Shown: piece by piece, positions 33,287 to 43,225 of the stretch
Layout: each line of letters opens with the position of its first letter
Numbering within the stretch: position 1 is the first letter of the stretch
NCBI GenBank assembly: GCA_030041475.1
Contig: JASHNU010000079.1
Location: 1-64,000, forward strand
Direction: 5' to 3'
Source of the DNA: Candidatus Sulfotelmatobacter sp.
Lineage (GTDB): Bacteria; Acidobacteriota; Terriglobia; Terriglobales; Acidobacteriaceae
Length of the DNA stretch: 64,000 nucleotides
The notes under the pieces: model-generated
Told to the model about the DNA's origin: nothing
Database searches by the model: none
What the model saw: the letters and a program-made list of their open reading frames with translations, nothing else
Position numbers and translations under genes: made by a program

Positions 33287-35512
33287 TCAAAACGCTGGAT
33301 GGCCGGCCAATCGCCATGACCACATCAGGAACGACGTCGCCGTGAGATCGATTGCCGGCTCTGTTGTGCTGTACGACTGGACGTTGTCGCGATAGACGGC
33401 GACTTGCGATGCGTCGTACGCGCCATCATTCCCGTTGAACTTCTTGAAAATGTCGACTCCGTTCGCGGGGCACAAAATCATGCCATCGAGAACGCCCGAG
33501 CTGGCATAGCTCGATGGCCCTTCCGAGGCCGCGCCCCAAAGAATGGGCGTGCCCCCGGAAGTTCCGTTCAGCGCGCCTGCCAGATTCGCGACCTGGTGCT
33601 GGATGCAATTCGGAAACGTGCTTCCGTCGCCGACAATGAATGAAGATCCCCACGGATTCGCGCCCAGAATGTTGGCGAGCCAACGCTGAGAATACGTGTC
33701 GTAGTCAGGAGAGTGGGTTAGGTAATTTGCTTCGCTGGCCATCACGGCAAGTCCGGCTCCATGAGAAGTAGTGTCACCGTAACTCCAGACGTAGCCGAAA
33801 CCCCAAGCGTCAGCGTCGGCCAGCGCAATGGCGTCGCCGACTTGCCGCAGGAGTTGGTCCCGAATGCCCGCTTGTGACACGGCCAGGCCGCCCGGATCAC
33901 CGGCCATCCCTAACGCGCGATACAGTTCGAAATGAGCGAGACCGCTGACGTCATACAGATTCAGCGTGTCGGTGTAACCGGCCTTGTAGATGTTCGTGAC
34001 GTAGTTTGCGGCGAACTGAGCAGCCTGGCGCAGATAAAACATTGGATCGGTCTGCGGCAAGCCTGCCGGCAGGCTCTGGCCATTGACTGCGCCGCGTTGC
34101 GCGGCTTGCAAGGCAAAGTAAAGTTCGGTAGCGCCCAGCTCCATGTCGTCTTCCCAAACTGTCTCGGGATAGCCGTCGAAGGGAGCGATCGTCAGCAGGC
34201 AGTCACTGCATGTGCCGGAACCAGAGCCCGAAGGTGCTGGGTCTGAATACGTTGTGTTGGCCAGTGCAAAAATGTCCTCTGCATTCTTGAGGCAAGCGTG
34301 CGCTAAAGCAGTATCAGTAGCTCGGATGAGCTCGTAGCACAACGCAAAATCCGCGGTCAGCCGTCCTGCCAAATTCGGGCTGATGGGCGAGCCTGCCAAT
34401 CCAGCGACGAACACAGGACGATAGCAAATGAAGAAGGTGGTGTCCGGATCGCAGGCCTCCGGATCTCCGGGCTGCCGGTAGTGATCGGCCGCCTGCGGCA
34501 GCGTCCAGATATCGTACTCGGTGATCAAGCAGAAAGGCGTCACATATGTGCCGCCGCAATTGCCGGTGGCGGAGCTGGGATCGCCTTCGCCGTAGTAATC
34601 CCAATCCTGAGAGTTGTCGACCTGGTAGTAGAGCGTTTGCGTTTTGTCGTCCCACATCTTCATCAGCCAATCGATGCCGAAGCGGGCCTCGCCCGTGAAG
34701 TCGGACGATGTCGGCGCACCTGGTCCGCTGGTGCCCGCGTACGAAATCGATGCTGGTGGACTGGGAGGGTATAGCGGAGCGCGCGCTCCCATCTGACCGG
34801 GAAAATCGCGAATCCCGATCTCCATCAGCGCCGTCGCGTAGCTGAGAGTCTCCACATATTTCATGTAGTCACCGGCGTCCCACCATCCTCCGGCGGCATC
34901 GATGTTCGCGAGCTTTGCAGCCACTAGAGGTGGCGCGGGCGGGATGTTATCGATGAAGTCGTTGCCGTCGAACGGTGGTGTTTCGTACACTCGCGCGTTC
35001 TTGTCATTTACGTGCCCAGGGGCGGTGCGCAACGCGTTGGGGATGAAGTCGGCGCCGTCGCGCTCGGTTTCGTAAAAGAACAACGTGTTGAGCAGCAAAC
35101 CGGGATAGAGGACATCGGGTGTGTCGACCGCGAAAGCCGGCGAGACCGCGGTTGTCGGCCCGGAAACAGAGATCGTATACAAGTTCTCCTGGCTTGCAGG
35201 AACATCGAAGTCCAATGCATAGACCGAGTATGCGACCGTCGCACTGTGGCTCCACGTGCCCAGCAAAGGACCGACGTTGCCGGTGTATACGGTGACTCCC
35301 TTTGAATTGATCACGTTGAAAGTGGATCCACTCGCGGCGGCGGCCGACATCAGATACGCGCGAAAGGGCGTCTTGCCCGCTTCATAACCAACTTGATTTA
35401 CGCGGACGTAAGCTGACTGACCCTGCAGATCGACAACCCAGACAAACGCCGTCAGGACCACGAGAAGAAAGACAAGCCGAGCGTGGATGGAACAATGGCG
35501 GGAAGGCAACAT
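33287..35512 (-). CDS. Glycoside hydrolase family 9 (endoglucanase-like), secreted
   Basis: About 741 residues. The start at 35512 has AGGAG seven bases upstream; a further ATG at 35533 lacks one. A signal peptide (VFLLVVLTAFVWVVDLQG) precedes an N-terminal immunoglobulin-like CelD_N domain (about residues 35-130) and then the GH9 (alpha/alpha)6 catalytic domain. The nucleophile base motif DAGDYMKY is intact, and the C-terminal SYSTTEPAIDLTATSFLMW matches the GH9 end with its acid Glu. It should hydrolyse beta-1,4-glucan outside the cell. Confidence 0.93.
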   Translation of the reverse strand: MLPSRHCSIHARLVFLLVVLTAFVWVVDLQGQSAYVRVNQVGYEAGKTPFRAYLMSAAAASGSTFNVINSKGVTVYTGNVGPLLGTWSHSATVAYSVYALDFDVPASQENLYTISVSGPTTAVSPAFAVDTPDVLYPGLLLNTLFFYETERDGADFIPNALRTAPGHVNDKNARVYETPPFDGNDFIDNIPPAPPLVAAKLANIDAAGGWWDAGDYMKYVETLSYATALMEIGIRDFPGQMGARAPLYPPSPPASISYAGTSGPGAPTSSDFTGEARFGIDWLMKMWDDKTQTLYYQVDNSQDWDYYGEGDPSSATGNCGGTYVTPFCLITEYDIWTLPQAADHYRQPGDPEACDPDTTFFICYRPVFVAGLAGSPISPNLAGRLTADFALCYELIRATDTALAHACLKNAEDIFALANTTYSDPAPSGSGSGTCSDCLLTIAPFDGYPETVWEDDMELGATELYFALQAAQRGAVNGQSLPAGLPQTDPMFYLRQAAQFAANYVTNIYKAGYTDTLNLYDVSGLAHFELYRALGMAGDPGGLAVSQAGIRDQLLRQVGDAIALADADAWGFGYVWSYGDTTSHGAGLAVMASEANYLTHSPDYDTYSQRWLANILGANPWGSSFIVGDGSTFPNCIQHQVANLAGALNGTSGGTPILWGAASEGPSSYASSGVLDGMILCPANGVDIFKKFNGNDGAYDASQVAVYRDNVQSYSTTEPAIDLTATSFLMWSWRLAGHPAF

Positions 35513-35647
35513 AACTTGACTCCTGGTGCTCATTGCATACGAAGGCAGGGAGGGCTATATTAAATGCGTTTAATACAGGCGTAAATAGTCCTTCATTTAT
35601 CTCCCAGTGTCAAGGGGAAGGCGGATTCGTTTTCGCAGTGCGAAACT

Positions 35648-37405
35648 CTAAGCGGACGAGCGGGTTGCGACGCGAGGTCCTTGTGCCGGCCGGTGCATGT
35701 TCATCCAGTCACCGCTCATCCAGTCGCGGAACGGGTCCGAGGATGGCATCAAGCGGCCGGGATTCAAGATGTTCCCCGGATCAAGCCCGTTCTTGATCGC
35801 CGCGACGGCCTGCACGCCGAGCGGAGAGATCTCGTCGGCGAGCCACGGCAAATGTTCCGTGCCGACGGCATGATGGTGGGAGAGCGTGGCGCCATGGTCC
35901 ATGAACGACTGCTGCGCCGCGCGCTTGACGTGAAGATACTGTTCGATTTCTCGCCCGGGCCGTTGCCGCAAGCCGAAGGTGAAGTAGACACTCGCGCCGG
36001 ATTGATAAGTGTGGCTGATGTGACAACCAGCCCAGGGCTGCACGCCGCTTTCTGCAATGCTCGAACGCAGAACGGCCATCGTCTCGTTGTAAAGAGGAAG
36101 GATGTTGCTCCACACAGTCGACGTTTCGCTGACATCGGTCGTGACATCGCGATCGAGGAGGAAATCGCGGATGTAGGGAAAGTCATACTTCGTTACTTCA
36201 AACGACTTTCCCGCGGTCGCGCCCATGCTGACAGCGCCGTACCGCCGATAAATTGCTTGCACCTCGCGGAGTTGGCGGGTAACTGCACTTGTCGAGCCCT
36301 CATAAGCGGTCAACATCAGGCAGGCTTGCGGAAGCTCAAAGCCTTTCACGCGCAGATACTTCTTGAAGATGCTGCTGACCGCGTCGGAATAAGCCGATGA
36401 CGGTGGCCGGAATGCCAGCGAGAGGGCAGTCTTGGCTGGATCGTTGAATCGCACCATCGCGGGCGGGATTTCCTGACGCATGCATTCATGAATAGCCTCA
36501 ATGCCGGCTTCAAATTCGCGGAACAGATAACTCTTCACCAGCCGCGTTTCCGGTTTCAGATGAACGCGCATGGTGGCTTCAGCGATGACGCCCAGCGTTC
36601 CCTCACTGCCAATGCAGAGATGGTTCACGTCAATGCCGTTGGAAGATTTGGGAACGGCACGGGTCGCGAGAACGCCTTCGGGCGTCACCATACGCAGAGC
36701 GAGCACCATATCCTCGATCTTTCCGTACTTGTCGCTCTGCATTCCCGCCGAGCGGGTCGCGATCCAGCCGCCCAGCGTCGAGTGCAGAAAGGAGTCGGGG
36801 AAGTGGCCGAGGGTGACGCCTTGAGCACTCAGCTGCTGTTCCAGATCCGGACCGAAGATTCCCGCCTCCATTCGCGCGGTGCACGAGGCGCGGTCCACCT
36901 GCAGCACCTTGCGCATGCGGCGCATGTCGAGTGAGACGGTCATGCGCGCGGGCTCCATCCGCTCCAGGCACCCCGAAATATTCGACCCCCCGCCGAACGG
37001 AATTACCACGACATCCCGTTCGGCCGCAGCGCGAAGCGTCAAGCACACATCCCGCTCGCTCTCCGGATAAACGACCAGATCGGGCGCGCCGCCTCCGATC
37101 CCGTGGCGCAAACGAAACAGATCGCGGAAGCCCTTACCGTAGGCGTGGATCACGCGTTCCTTGCAGTCGTCATTGATCTGTGTGGCATTGAGAAAGGAAC
37201 GCAATCGCGTCAGAAAACGATCGTCGATGCAGCGATCAGGCAGTTCAATCGCATCGAGCTTCCATTCGCGCGGCGAGAAATCTTCACGTTCAATGGTGAG
37301 GACGGTCTTCGCGTACGGCCAGAAACCGGGATGAGCTTGGGCGTTGAATTGTGCATCCTCGTTGCCCCAGCCCCACCATTTCATGTGCCTGGGTTCGTAG
37401 GTCAT
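35648..37405 (-). CDS. Alkylglycerone-phosphate synthase (FAD-linked)
   Basis: A 585-residue FAD enzyme of the AGPS family, which exchanges the acyl chain of acyl-DHAP for a fatty alcohol to form the ether bond. It starts with GAGGAAG before ATG 37405. The FAD-binding segments VVVIPFGGGSNISGCLE and HSTLGGWIATRSAGMQSDKY are typical of the VAO/AGPS type, and the region GIDVNHLCIGSEGTLGVIAE fits. Its C-terminus holds the conserved HHHAVGTEHLPWL-type segment (SHHHAVGTEHLPWLADEIS). The neighbour 43 bases upstream is an acyltransferase. Some relatives are D-lactate dehydrogenases, but the length and opening WWGWGNEDAQF favour AGPS. Confidence 0.88.
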   Translation of the reverse strand: MTYEPRHMKWWGWGNEDAQFNAQAHPGFWPYAKTVLTIEREDFSPREWKLDAIELPDRCIDDRFLTRLRSFLNATQINDDCKERVIHAYGKGFRDLFRLRHGIGGGAPDLVVYPESERDVCLTLRAAAERDVVVIPFGGGSNISGCLERMEPARMTVSLDMRRMRKVLQVDRASCTARMEAGIFGPDLEQQLSAQGVTLGHFPDSFLHSTLGGWIATRSAGMQSDKYGKIEDMVLALRMVTPEGVLATRAVPKSSNGIDVNHLCIGSEGTLGVIAEATMRVHLKPETRLVKSYLFREFEAGIEAIHECMRQEIPPAMVRFNDPAKTALSLAFRPPSSAYSDAVSSIFKKYLRVKGFELPQACLMLTAYEGSTSAVTRQLREVQAIYRRYGAVSMGATAGKSFEVTKYDFPYIRDFLLDRDVTTDVSETSTVWSNILPLYNETMAVLRSSIAESGVQPWAGCHISHTYQSGASVYFTFGLRQRPGREIEQYLHVKRAAQQSFMDHGATLSHHHAVGTEHLPWLADEISPLGVQAVAAIKNGLDPGNILNPGRLMPSSDPFRDWMSGDWMNMHRPAQGPRVATRSSA

Positions 37406-37448
37406 GGCTTCCTCGCTTCTGGTTCTTCACTCCAGCACGCACTCGATG

Positions 37449-38225
37449 TTATCCCTTTTCCTGAACGTGAGGGACCAGCTCTTGAGCCTGGTATCCCTCG
37501 CTGAGACGAGACACGCTGCGGTAGAGTTGTTCGACTACGGCGCGGCGCCGATGCCGAAGCGACTCTCCGCCTCCGCTGATCTTCGCCATGGCCAATGCCT
37601 CTCCAAAGCGCACGGTGACCCGGGCGGAGCGAGGCAGCGCTCTTCCTTTGGGCAAAATTCTGTGTGTGCCTTCGATGTAAGCCGGTACCAACGGCACGCC
37701 GAGCTCGGTAGCGAACAGACCGGCGCCGGCCTTGAACGACTGCATGTGGCCGTCGGGCGATCGTGTGCCTTCCGGATACAGAATCAGGCTGCCGCCGGTT
37801 TGCTGCAGAAACTGGTGGCATATTTCCAGACAGGAAGTGAGTGATTTGGCGCCCGGCCGGCGCTCGATCGGAATGACGTTCATCAAGGGAGCGACCATCC
37901 AGCGTTTGTTTCTGGATTGAAAAAAATAGTCGCTTGCGCCTAGCAGTGCGAAACTGCGAAAGCTGCGTCCGCTGGCAGTCATCAGAACAGCGCTGTCGGC
38001 GTGACTCGAGTGATTGCTGCACAGCAGGAAAGGCCCGTCGGGAAGGTGACGCAGCCCTTCGACGGTGAGAGGACAGTAGACGGTGAAGAACGTCCGGCAG
38101 AAGCCTTCGAACATTGCACTGCCGACCGCGGACGCCCAGAATGCCCCCTCCGGTTTGTGCCAGCGAGTCATCCGGTACCACACATTTATACGCCAAATGC
38201 GACCGAATTTCGCGCGCACTAACAT
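37449..38225 (-). CDS. plsC: PlsC-type 1-acylglycerol-3-phosphate acyltransferase
   Basis: A 258-residue membrane-associated acyltransferase. The catalytic motif NHSSHADS (His-x4-Asp) and the phosphate-binding motif PEGTRSPDG are both present, as is the later VPAYIEGTHRILP. The start at 38225 has no clear ribosome-binding site; ATG 38171 (MTRWHKPEGAF) is possible. Upstream of and co-directional with the alkylglycerone-phosphate synthase gene, it may supply acyl or ether-lipid intermediates to the same pathway; this role is inferred. Confidence 0.9.
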   Translation of the reverse strand: MLVRAKFGRIWRINVWYRMTRWHKPEGAFWASAVGSAMFEGFCRTFFTVYCPLTVEGLRHLPDGPFLLCSNHSSHADSAVLMTASGRSFRSFALLGASDYFFQSRNKRWMVAPLMNVIPIERRPGAKSLTSCLEICHQFLQQTGGSLILYPEGTRSPDGHMQSFKAGAGLFATELGVPLVPAYIEGTHRILPKGRALPRSARVTVRFGEALAMAKISGGGESLRHRRRAVVEQLYRSVSRLSEGYQAQELVPHVQEKG

Positions 38226-38457
38226 TGAAGAGTTAATACGCGTCTAGGAATACTGATGCTGCTTAGCGCTGGCCGAATGTAGGTTTCTACTCGGCCCGGA
38301 GCAAATCAGTGCGCTGCTTCACGAGGGTTCGCGGCAAAAACAGGACAATATCGCGTCGTACACGGCCGTATAGCCCATGATTGCGTGTCCGACGGACAGG
38401 CCCAACGTGCCCCTTCGTGTGGCAATAAAACGTGCATAGTTGGCTAGCATTAGGTTT

Positions 38458-41157
38458 ATGGCTAGCCGAGTAAACCTGCTGCGACTAAACCTGGTCCGAG
38501 TAAATGTGGTGCGATTGGCCCCGCTCCTTGTTGTTGCCATGGCTCTTCTCCTTCAGGGCTGCGCCGGATCGGGTGGATCAGGATCCGGTGGCGGCGGTGG
38601 AGCCAACCCGCCTGCGGCCCCCAGCGGCTTGACGGCAACGGCCGGGACTGGGCAGGTTAACCTGTCCTGGACGTCAAGCATTGGCGCAACAAGCTACAAC
38701 GTGCTGCGGAGCACGACCAATGGTGGCCCGTACACGCAAAGCGGTACGTCGACTACCACCACTTATGTTGACAGCAGCGTAACCAACGGTACGACCTACT
38801 ACTACGTCGTGACGGCGGTGAACAGCGGTGGACAAAGCGGCGACTCCAACCAGGCTTCGGCCACGCCCACAGGATCGTTCAGCGGCGTCAGCGTCAATAT
38901 CGACGTGCTGGGCAATCGACACACGATCAGTCCGTACATTTACGGCGGATCATACCCGCAAGACGTCGCCCATGTCACCGACAGCGGAATGACGGAAGTG
39001 CGCTGGGGCGGGGACGCGACTTCGACTTACAACTGGCAACTGGGCACCAACAACGCCGCTGCCGACTACTACTTCGAAGACTACAACGCGGAAGGGTTCA
39101 GCAACGGCAACGACAGCAGCTCGACGGAATTCATCACCGACGTGGAGAATGCGGGCAGCCATCCGCTCATGACGATGGTCATGCTGCCGTGGGTTGCGCA
39201 GAGTGCGGAGACATCGGTAACGCAGGGAGGGACAAATAACTATCACTGGAGTTTTTCTGTCGCAACGTTCGGGTCGCAGTGCAGCACCGACTACTGGAAC
39301 GCTGACGCCGGAGACGGATTAGAGACCGACTGTTCGACTCGCGTCACTACGAACGCTGTGACTATCGCTTACTACCCGCTGCTCGATGACCACACGCAAA
39401 CCTGCCCGGGGACGACGTGCGTTTATCGCAGCGACTGGGCGGCGGCGCTGGCCACTGCATTCGGCAACGGAACCTGCTCCATTCCTTATTCCAATATCAC
39501 CTCGTGTCACTTTTATGACATGGATAACGAGATCGAAATCTGGGGTAGCACGCATTTCGATATTCATCCCAATCCATCTGGCTACGACGAACTGGCGAAT
39601 GTGTACTTGACCGAAGCCGCCAACTTGAAGACCTGGGATCCGCAGGCGGTTCGATTCGGTCCGATTACCTGTTGCTGGTGGTTCTACTGGAACGGCGCAA
39701 ATGGTAACGACAAAAACGCGCACGGCGGAGTGGATTTCGTGCCCTGGTGGCTCAATCAGGTCTACTGGCAGGATCAAATTTCAGGCACGCGCACGCTCGA
39801 CGTTTTCGATCTTCATGCCTATCCGGATGCCAACACCAGCGGACTAACGCAGGCGCAACTTCAGGCGCTGGCGGTGAGCATCTATCGCGATTACTGGGAT
39901 CCGACTTTTGTCAGCCCATCGAGCTCGATCAATCAGCCATGGACAACCAACATCCAGCCCAATAAGACGATTCCCTTCCGCATTCCGCGCATGCGGGCCA
40001 TCGCAAACATGATTTATCCCGGAACGCCCATGAGCTTCACGGAGTGGAGCGCCGCGTTTGCGGGTGAGTCTGACTTCTCCACTGCTCTCGGCGACGCCGA
40101 TGCCTACGGCATCTTCGGCCGCGAACGCATGGCCCTGGCTTCACGCTGGGAAGCGCCGGTACCGACGAATCCCAATTACCTGGCGCTGAAGCTCTACGCC
40201 AATTATGACGGCGCGCATCACACGTTCGGGACAACTTCCGTCTCCGATACGAACAACGGCAACCCCGATCTTTTCAGCAGCTACGCAGCGCTTGATTCGA
40301 CTGGCAAGACGCTGACCGTGATGGTGCTCAACAAAGATCCGCAGAACGCAGCCCAGGTGCAGTTTGAGCTTGCGGGCTTCAATCCCGCCTCAGTCGTAAG
40401 CTACACATTGTCTTCGAGCGCTCCGACGGCAATCACTTCGTCTTCTTCACAGACGTGGACCGCGACGCAAACCTTTGCTCCTTACAGCGCGACCCTGCTC
40501 GTCATCTCGGGCAGTCTGGCGAATACGCCCAGCTCGGACTGGGATTTGAATCCCGATGTGATCATGGTGCCATCGAGCGGCACCGCGAGTCTGCAACCGA
40601 AAATCAGCAGCGGCACAGCCAACGTCACGTTGTCGTCAGCCGTTTTCGACAGCTACGAAGGCGCGCCGGCATGCAGCGGAACTCTGACCCTGGCCGGTCC
40701 CACGATCACACCCGATCAGCCGGGTACGATTACCGTGGATGCCGGCAGCACGGCTGGCTTCTGTCATTTCACAGTTACCGGAAGTGATGGAACGGTCACG
40801 CAGACCGAAGGCGGATGGATTATCGTCGGCAATCCTCCGGCTGGTGTTGCCATAAGCGGCGGAAATGGGCAAACCGGCGGCGTGGACACGACCCTGACGC
40901 AGCCTCTCACCGTGACTCTGTCACCCGGCGAGTCCGGTGGCGTGGCCACAGGGGCGAGCATTCTGTTCACAACAAGTGCTGGCACGCTTTCCAACGGAAC
41001 CACCAGTGGGACGAAAATCATCGCCGTGACGAACTCGTCTGGCGTCGCCTCAGTGACGCTAACGTTGCCGAGTGCGGCTCAATCCGTCAACGTCCAGGCG
41101 GAAGCGCCTTATGCGCTGGGGAATGCCATAGCGAATTTCACCGAAACCGCGCAGTGA
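38458..41157 (+). CDS. GH44-like endoglucanase lipoprotein with FN3 domain
   Basis: About 899 residues from ATG 38458. A lipobox (LLLQGC, Cys35) follows a signal with three 15-base tandem repeats (listed separately). A glycine-rich linker leads to a fibronectin type III domain (about residues 52-135). The catalytic part (about 145-690) matches glycoside hydrolase family 44: ISPYIYGGSYPQDVAHVTDS, then YDMDNEIEIWGSTHFDIHPN with the acid/base Glu, and PMSFTEWSAAF with the nucleophile Glu. The last 200 residues are immunoglobulin-like. It should hydrolyse soluble beta-glucans such as xyloglucan or carboxymethyl cellulose at the cell surface. Confidence 0.85.
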   Translation: MASRVNLLRLNLVRVNVVRLAPLLVVAMALLLQGCAGSGGSGSGGGGGANPPAAPSGLTATAGTGQVNLSWTSSIGATSYNVLRSTTNGGPYTQSGTSTTTTYVDSSVTNGTTYYYVVTAVNSGGQSGDSNQASATPTGSFSGVSVNIDVLGNRHTISPYIYGGSYPQDVAHVTDSGMTEVRWGGDATSTYNWQLGTNNAAADYYFEDYNAEGFSNGNDSSSTEFITDVENAGSHPLMTMVMLPWVAQSAETSVTQGGTNNYHWSFSVATFGSQCSTDYWNADAGDGLETDCSTRVTTNAVTIAYYPLLDDHTQTCPGTTCVYRSDWAAALATAFGNGTCSIPYSNITSCHFYDMDNEIEIWGSTHFDIHPNPSGYDELANVYLTEAANLKTWDPQAVRFGPITCCWWFYWNGANGNDKNAHGGVDFVPWWLNQVYWQDQISGTRTLDVFDLHAYPDANTSGLTQAQLQALAVSIYRDYWDPTFVSPSSSINQPWTTNIQPNKTIPFRIPRMRAIANMIYPGTPMSFTEWSAAFAGESDFSTALGDADAYGIFGRERMALASRWEAPVPTNPNYLALKLYANYDGAHHTFGTTSVSDTNNGNPDLFSSYAALDSTGKTLTVMVLNKDPQNAAQVQFELAGFNPASVVSYTLSSSAPTAITSSSSQTWTATQTFAPYSATLLVISGSLANTPSSDWDLNPDVIMVPSSGTASLQPKISSGTANVTLSSAVFDSYEGAPACSGTLTLAGPTITPDQPGTITVDAGSTAGFCHFTVTGSDGTVTQTEGGWIIVGNPPAGVAISGGNGQTGGVDTTLTQPLTVTLSPGESGGVATGASILFTTSAGTLSNGTTSGTKIIAVTNSSGVASVTLTLPSAAQSVNVQAEAPYALGNAIANFTETAQ
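38467..38511 (+). repeat. Three 15-base tandem repeats in the GH44 signal peptide
   Basis: Units CGAGTAAACCTGCTG, CGACTAAACCTGGTC and CGAGTAAATGTGGTG lie end to end and encode RVNLL, RLNLV and RVNVV. The next codons CGATTGGCCCCGCTC (RLAPL) look like a fourth, decayed copy. The octamer TGGCTAGC also occurs twice just before, at 38441-38448 and 38459-38466. Confidence 0.75.
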
Positions 41158-41296
41158 TTTTGGCCGTTAATTGCTGCCACGCTGGTACACGCTCGAATTA
41201 CCGCACGACTCTGCACTGCGGCGTAGGCGACGTGTCCTAGAGGGCTACAACCACAGAGAGCTAGAGTGACGCCGGTGACGGCAATAAAGTGATGGG

Positions 41297-43225
41297 ATGA
41301 GTTCGCCGAACTGCAACGCTGCAGGTAACTCCTCGCTGCGTGGACGGAACCCGTTTCCCCGGAAAAGCGCAGTGCTGGCTGCTGTTCTACTCGCTTGTGC
41401 CGGCCTCCTCGCCTGCGGATCATCGCCCTCCTCCGGCGGGAAAACTTCGCAGTCGATGCCAACGATCAGTTCCTTTGCAGCAGATCCGACAGGCATAAAC
41501 TCTGGAGCAAGCAGCACGTTGAGTTGGACGACGACAGGCGCGACCAGCCTAGTTATCACACCCGGAACGTTTACATCCACGTCTGCGAACGGGTCCACCA
41601 ACGTGAGTCCGACATCCACGACCACCTACACGCTGACCGCGACCAACGCCGCGGGCTCGACCACATCTACGGCCACTGTTACCGTAAGCGCTGCCTCCAG
41701 TCCGGTGATCAACTCGTTCGCAGCGAGCCCCACGACAATCGTTTCCGGTACAAGCAGCATGCTGACTTGGGCGACGACCGGAGCCACGAGCATTGCCATC
41801 ACCCCTGGGACATTCACGTCCTCTTCCGCGAGTGGTTCCACGAGCGTGAGTCCGACGTCCACAACCATCTACACCTTGACCGCGACCAACGCAGCGGGCT
41901 CGAACACTGCAACCGCAAAAGTCACTGTGACAGCGGCCGGCGGCCCGCTGACGATCGAAACAACCTCGTGCCCGGATGGAACGCAGGGCGCGGCATATAC
42001 AGGATGCACAATTGTCGCGAGCGGCGGCACTCCACCGTACGCCTATTCCATAAGCACCAACGCCAGCTTTCCTCCTTTACCGGAAGGGATGTCGCTGAAC
42101 GCCAGCACTGGAATCGTAAGCAGTTCGCTGATTGGCGGTCAGGGCACCTACACGCCCGAATTCATTGTCACGGACACGATTGCTGACCAGGCGACTCAGC
42201 AGATCAGCATCGCCATCAACGGCAGCAACGCGTTTCTCGCCAGCATCTTTCCGTCAACGTCCATTTTTCATCATCGAGTGGACGCGGCCTCGACCAGCCT
42301 GCCGGTCGATACTTCTCCCGCCGCGCCGATCTACAGCGGCTATTTGTCATCGACCGTCAAGCCATTCTTCGGGAATAGTTCCAACGCTCCATTTCCGAAT
42401 GGAATCCCAGCCATTGAGGTTCCGTACAACCAGCCCGACGTCGCGGTGACGACCACCGTGTATCAGTCCTACTTCACGTCTGGTCCCATTCCGGCGTATG
42501 CCCCGGTGGAGGGCACGAGCAGCTCGACGGGAGATCGTCACGTTCTCGTCTATCTCGAGGCAGGCGGTGGAAACAACCCCGCCCTTTACGAGATATGGCA
42601 GGGCATCTACGAAGGGGGCCCGTGGACGGACTCTTCAAACGCGCTCTGGCCCGATGCAAATTCAAATAATCTGACGACGCAAGGCGAAGGAACCTCCGAT
42701 GCCGCTGGACTTCCGGTTGGGCCGCTGCTCGCCAATGCCGACGAGGTCATCGGCACCGGCACACCCAGCGCACCCACTGGCACCATTCAGCATCCCATTC
42801 GGTTCACGCTGAACCACATGCTGAACTATTGGGTTTGGCCGGCGACGGAAACAGCGGGTGTGGGCAGTTGCACTGAGTCGGGCGGAGGTTCCATTCCCGT
42901 GGAATCGGAAATTTCCCAATCTTCTCCTCCGGCGAGCTGCACCATGACCGGACCCGCCGGCGAGATCTATCGACTCAAGGCTTCCGTCGCCACTCCTGCT
43001 TGCGCCTCCACGAGCCCGCAAGCGGCCGTCATCATCACCGCATTCCGGAACTATGGAATCATCCTGGCCGATAACGGAGATAGTGGCGGATTAATCGGCA
43101 CACCGGACGCTCGCTGGAACGACAACGACCTTTCCTGCATTACGAGCCTGACCTTGGCCGACTTCGAGCCAGTGAACGTCTCCAGTCTCATGGTGAGTAA
43201 TGACAGCGGGGCCACCAGCCACTAA
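41297..43225 (+). CDS. Lipoprotein with two tandem Ig-like repeats
   Basis: A 642-residue lipoprotein with lipobox AGLLACGS (about residue 40). Two near-identical units of about 80 residues follow (about residues 54-134 and 135-215), each with TISSFAADPT or VINSFAASPT, SWTTTGATSL or TWATTGATSI, and YTLTATNAAGS. A third different Ig-like segment (TTSCPDGTQGAAYTGC) covers about 215-305. The C-terminal 320 residues (about 320-642) hold a unique domain, FIHHRVDAAST-like at its start, with conserved tryptophans (GIYEGGPWTDSSNALWPD). It may bind or attack a polysaccharide; no catalytic motif is assigned. It follows the GH44 gene on the same strand. Confidence 0.75.
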   Translation: MSSPNCNAAGNSSLRGRNPFPRKSAVLAAVLLACAGLLACGSSPSSGGKTSQSMPTISSFAADPTGINSGASSTLSWTTTGATSLVITPGTFTSTSANGSTNVSPTSTTTYTLTATNAAGSTTSTATVTVSAASSPVINSFAASPTTIVSGTSSMLTWATTGATSIAITPGTFTSSSASGSTSVSPTSTTIYTLTATNAAGSNTATAKVTVTAAGGPLTIETTSCPDGTQGAAYTGCTIVASGGTPPYAYSISTNASFPPLPEGMSLNASTGIVSSSLIGGQGTYTPEFIVTDTIADQATQQISIAINGSNAFLASIFPSTSIFHHRVDAASTSLPVDTSPAAPIYSGYLSSTVKPFFGNSSNAPFPNGIPAIEVPYNQPDVAVTTTVYQSYFTSGPIPAYAPVEGTSSSTGDRHVLVYLEAGGGNNPALYEIWQGIYEGGPWTDSSNALWPDANSNNLTTQGEGTSDAAGLPVGPLLANADEVIGTGTPSAPTGTIQHPIRFTLNHMLNYWVWPATETAGVGSCTESGGGSIPVESEISQSSPPASCTMTGPAGEIYRLKASVATPACASTSPQAAVIITAFRNYGIILADNGDSGGLIGTPDARWNDNDLSCITSLTLADFEPVNVSSLMVSNDSGATSH

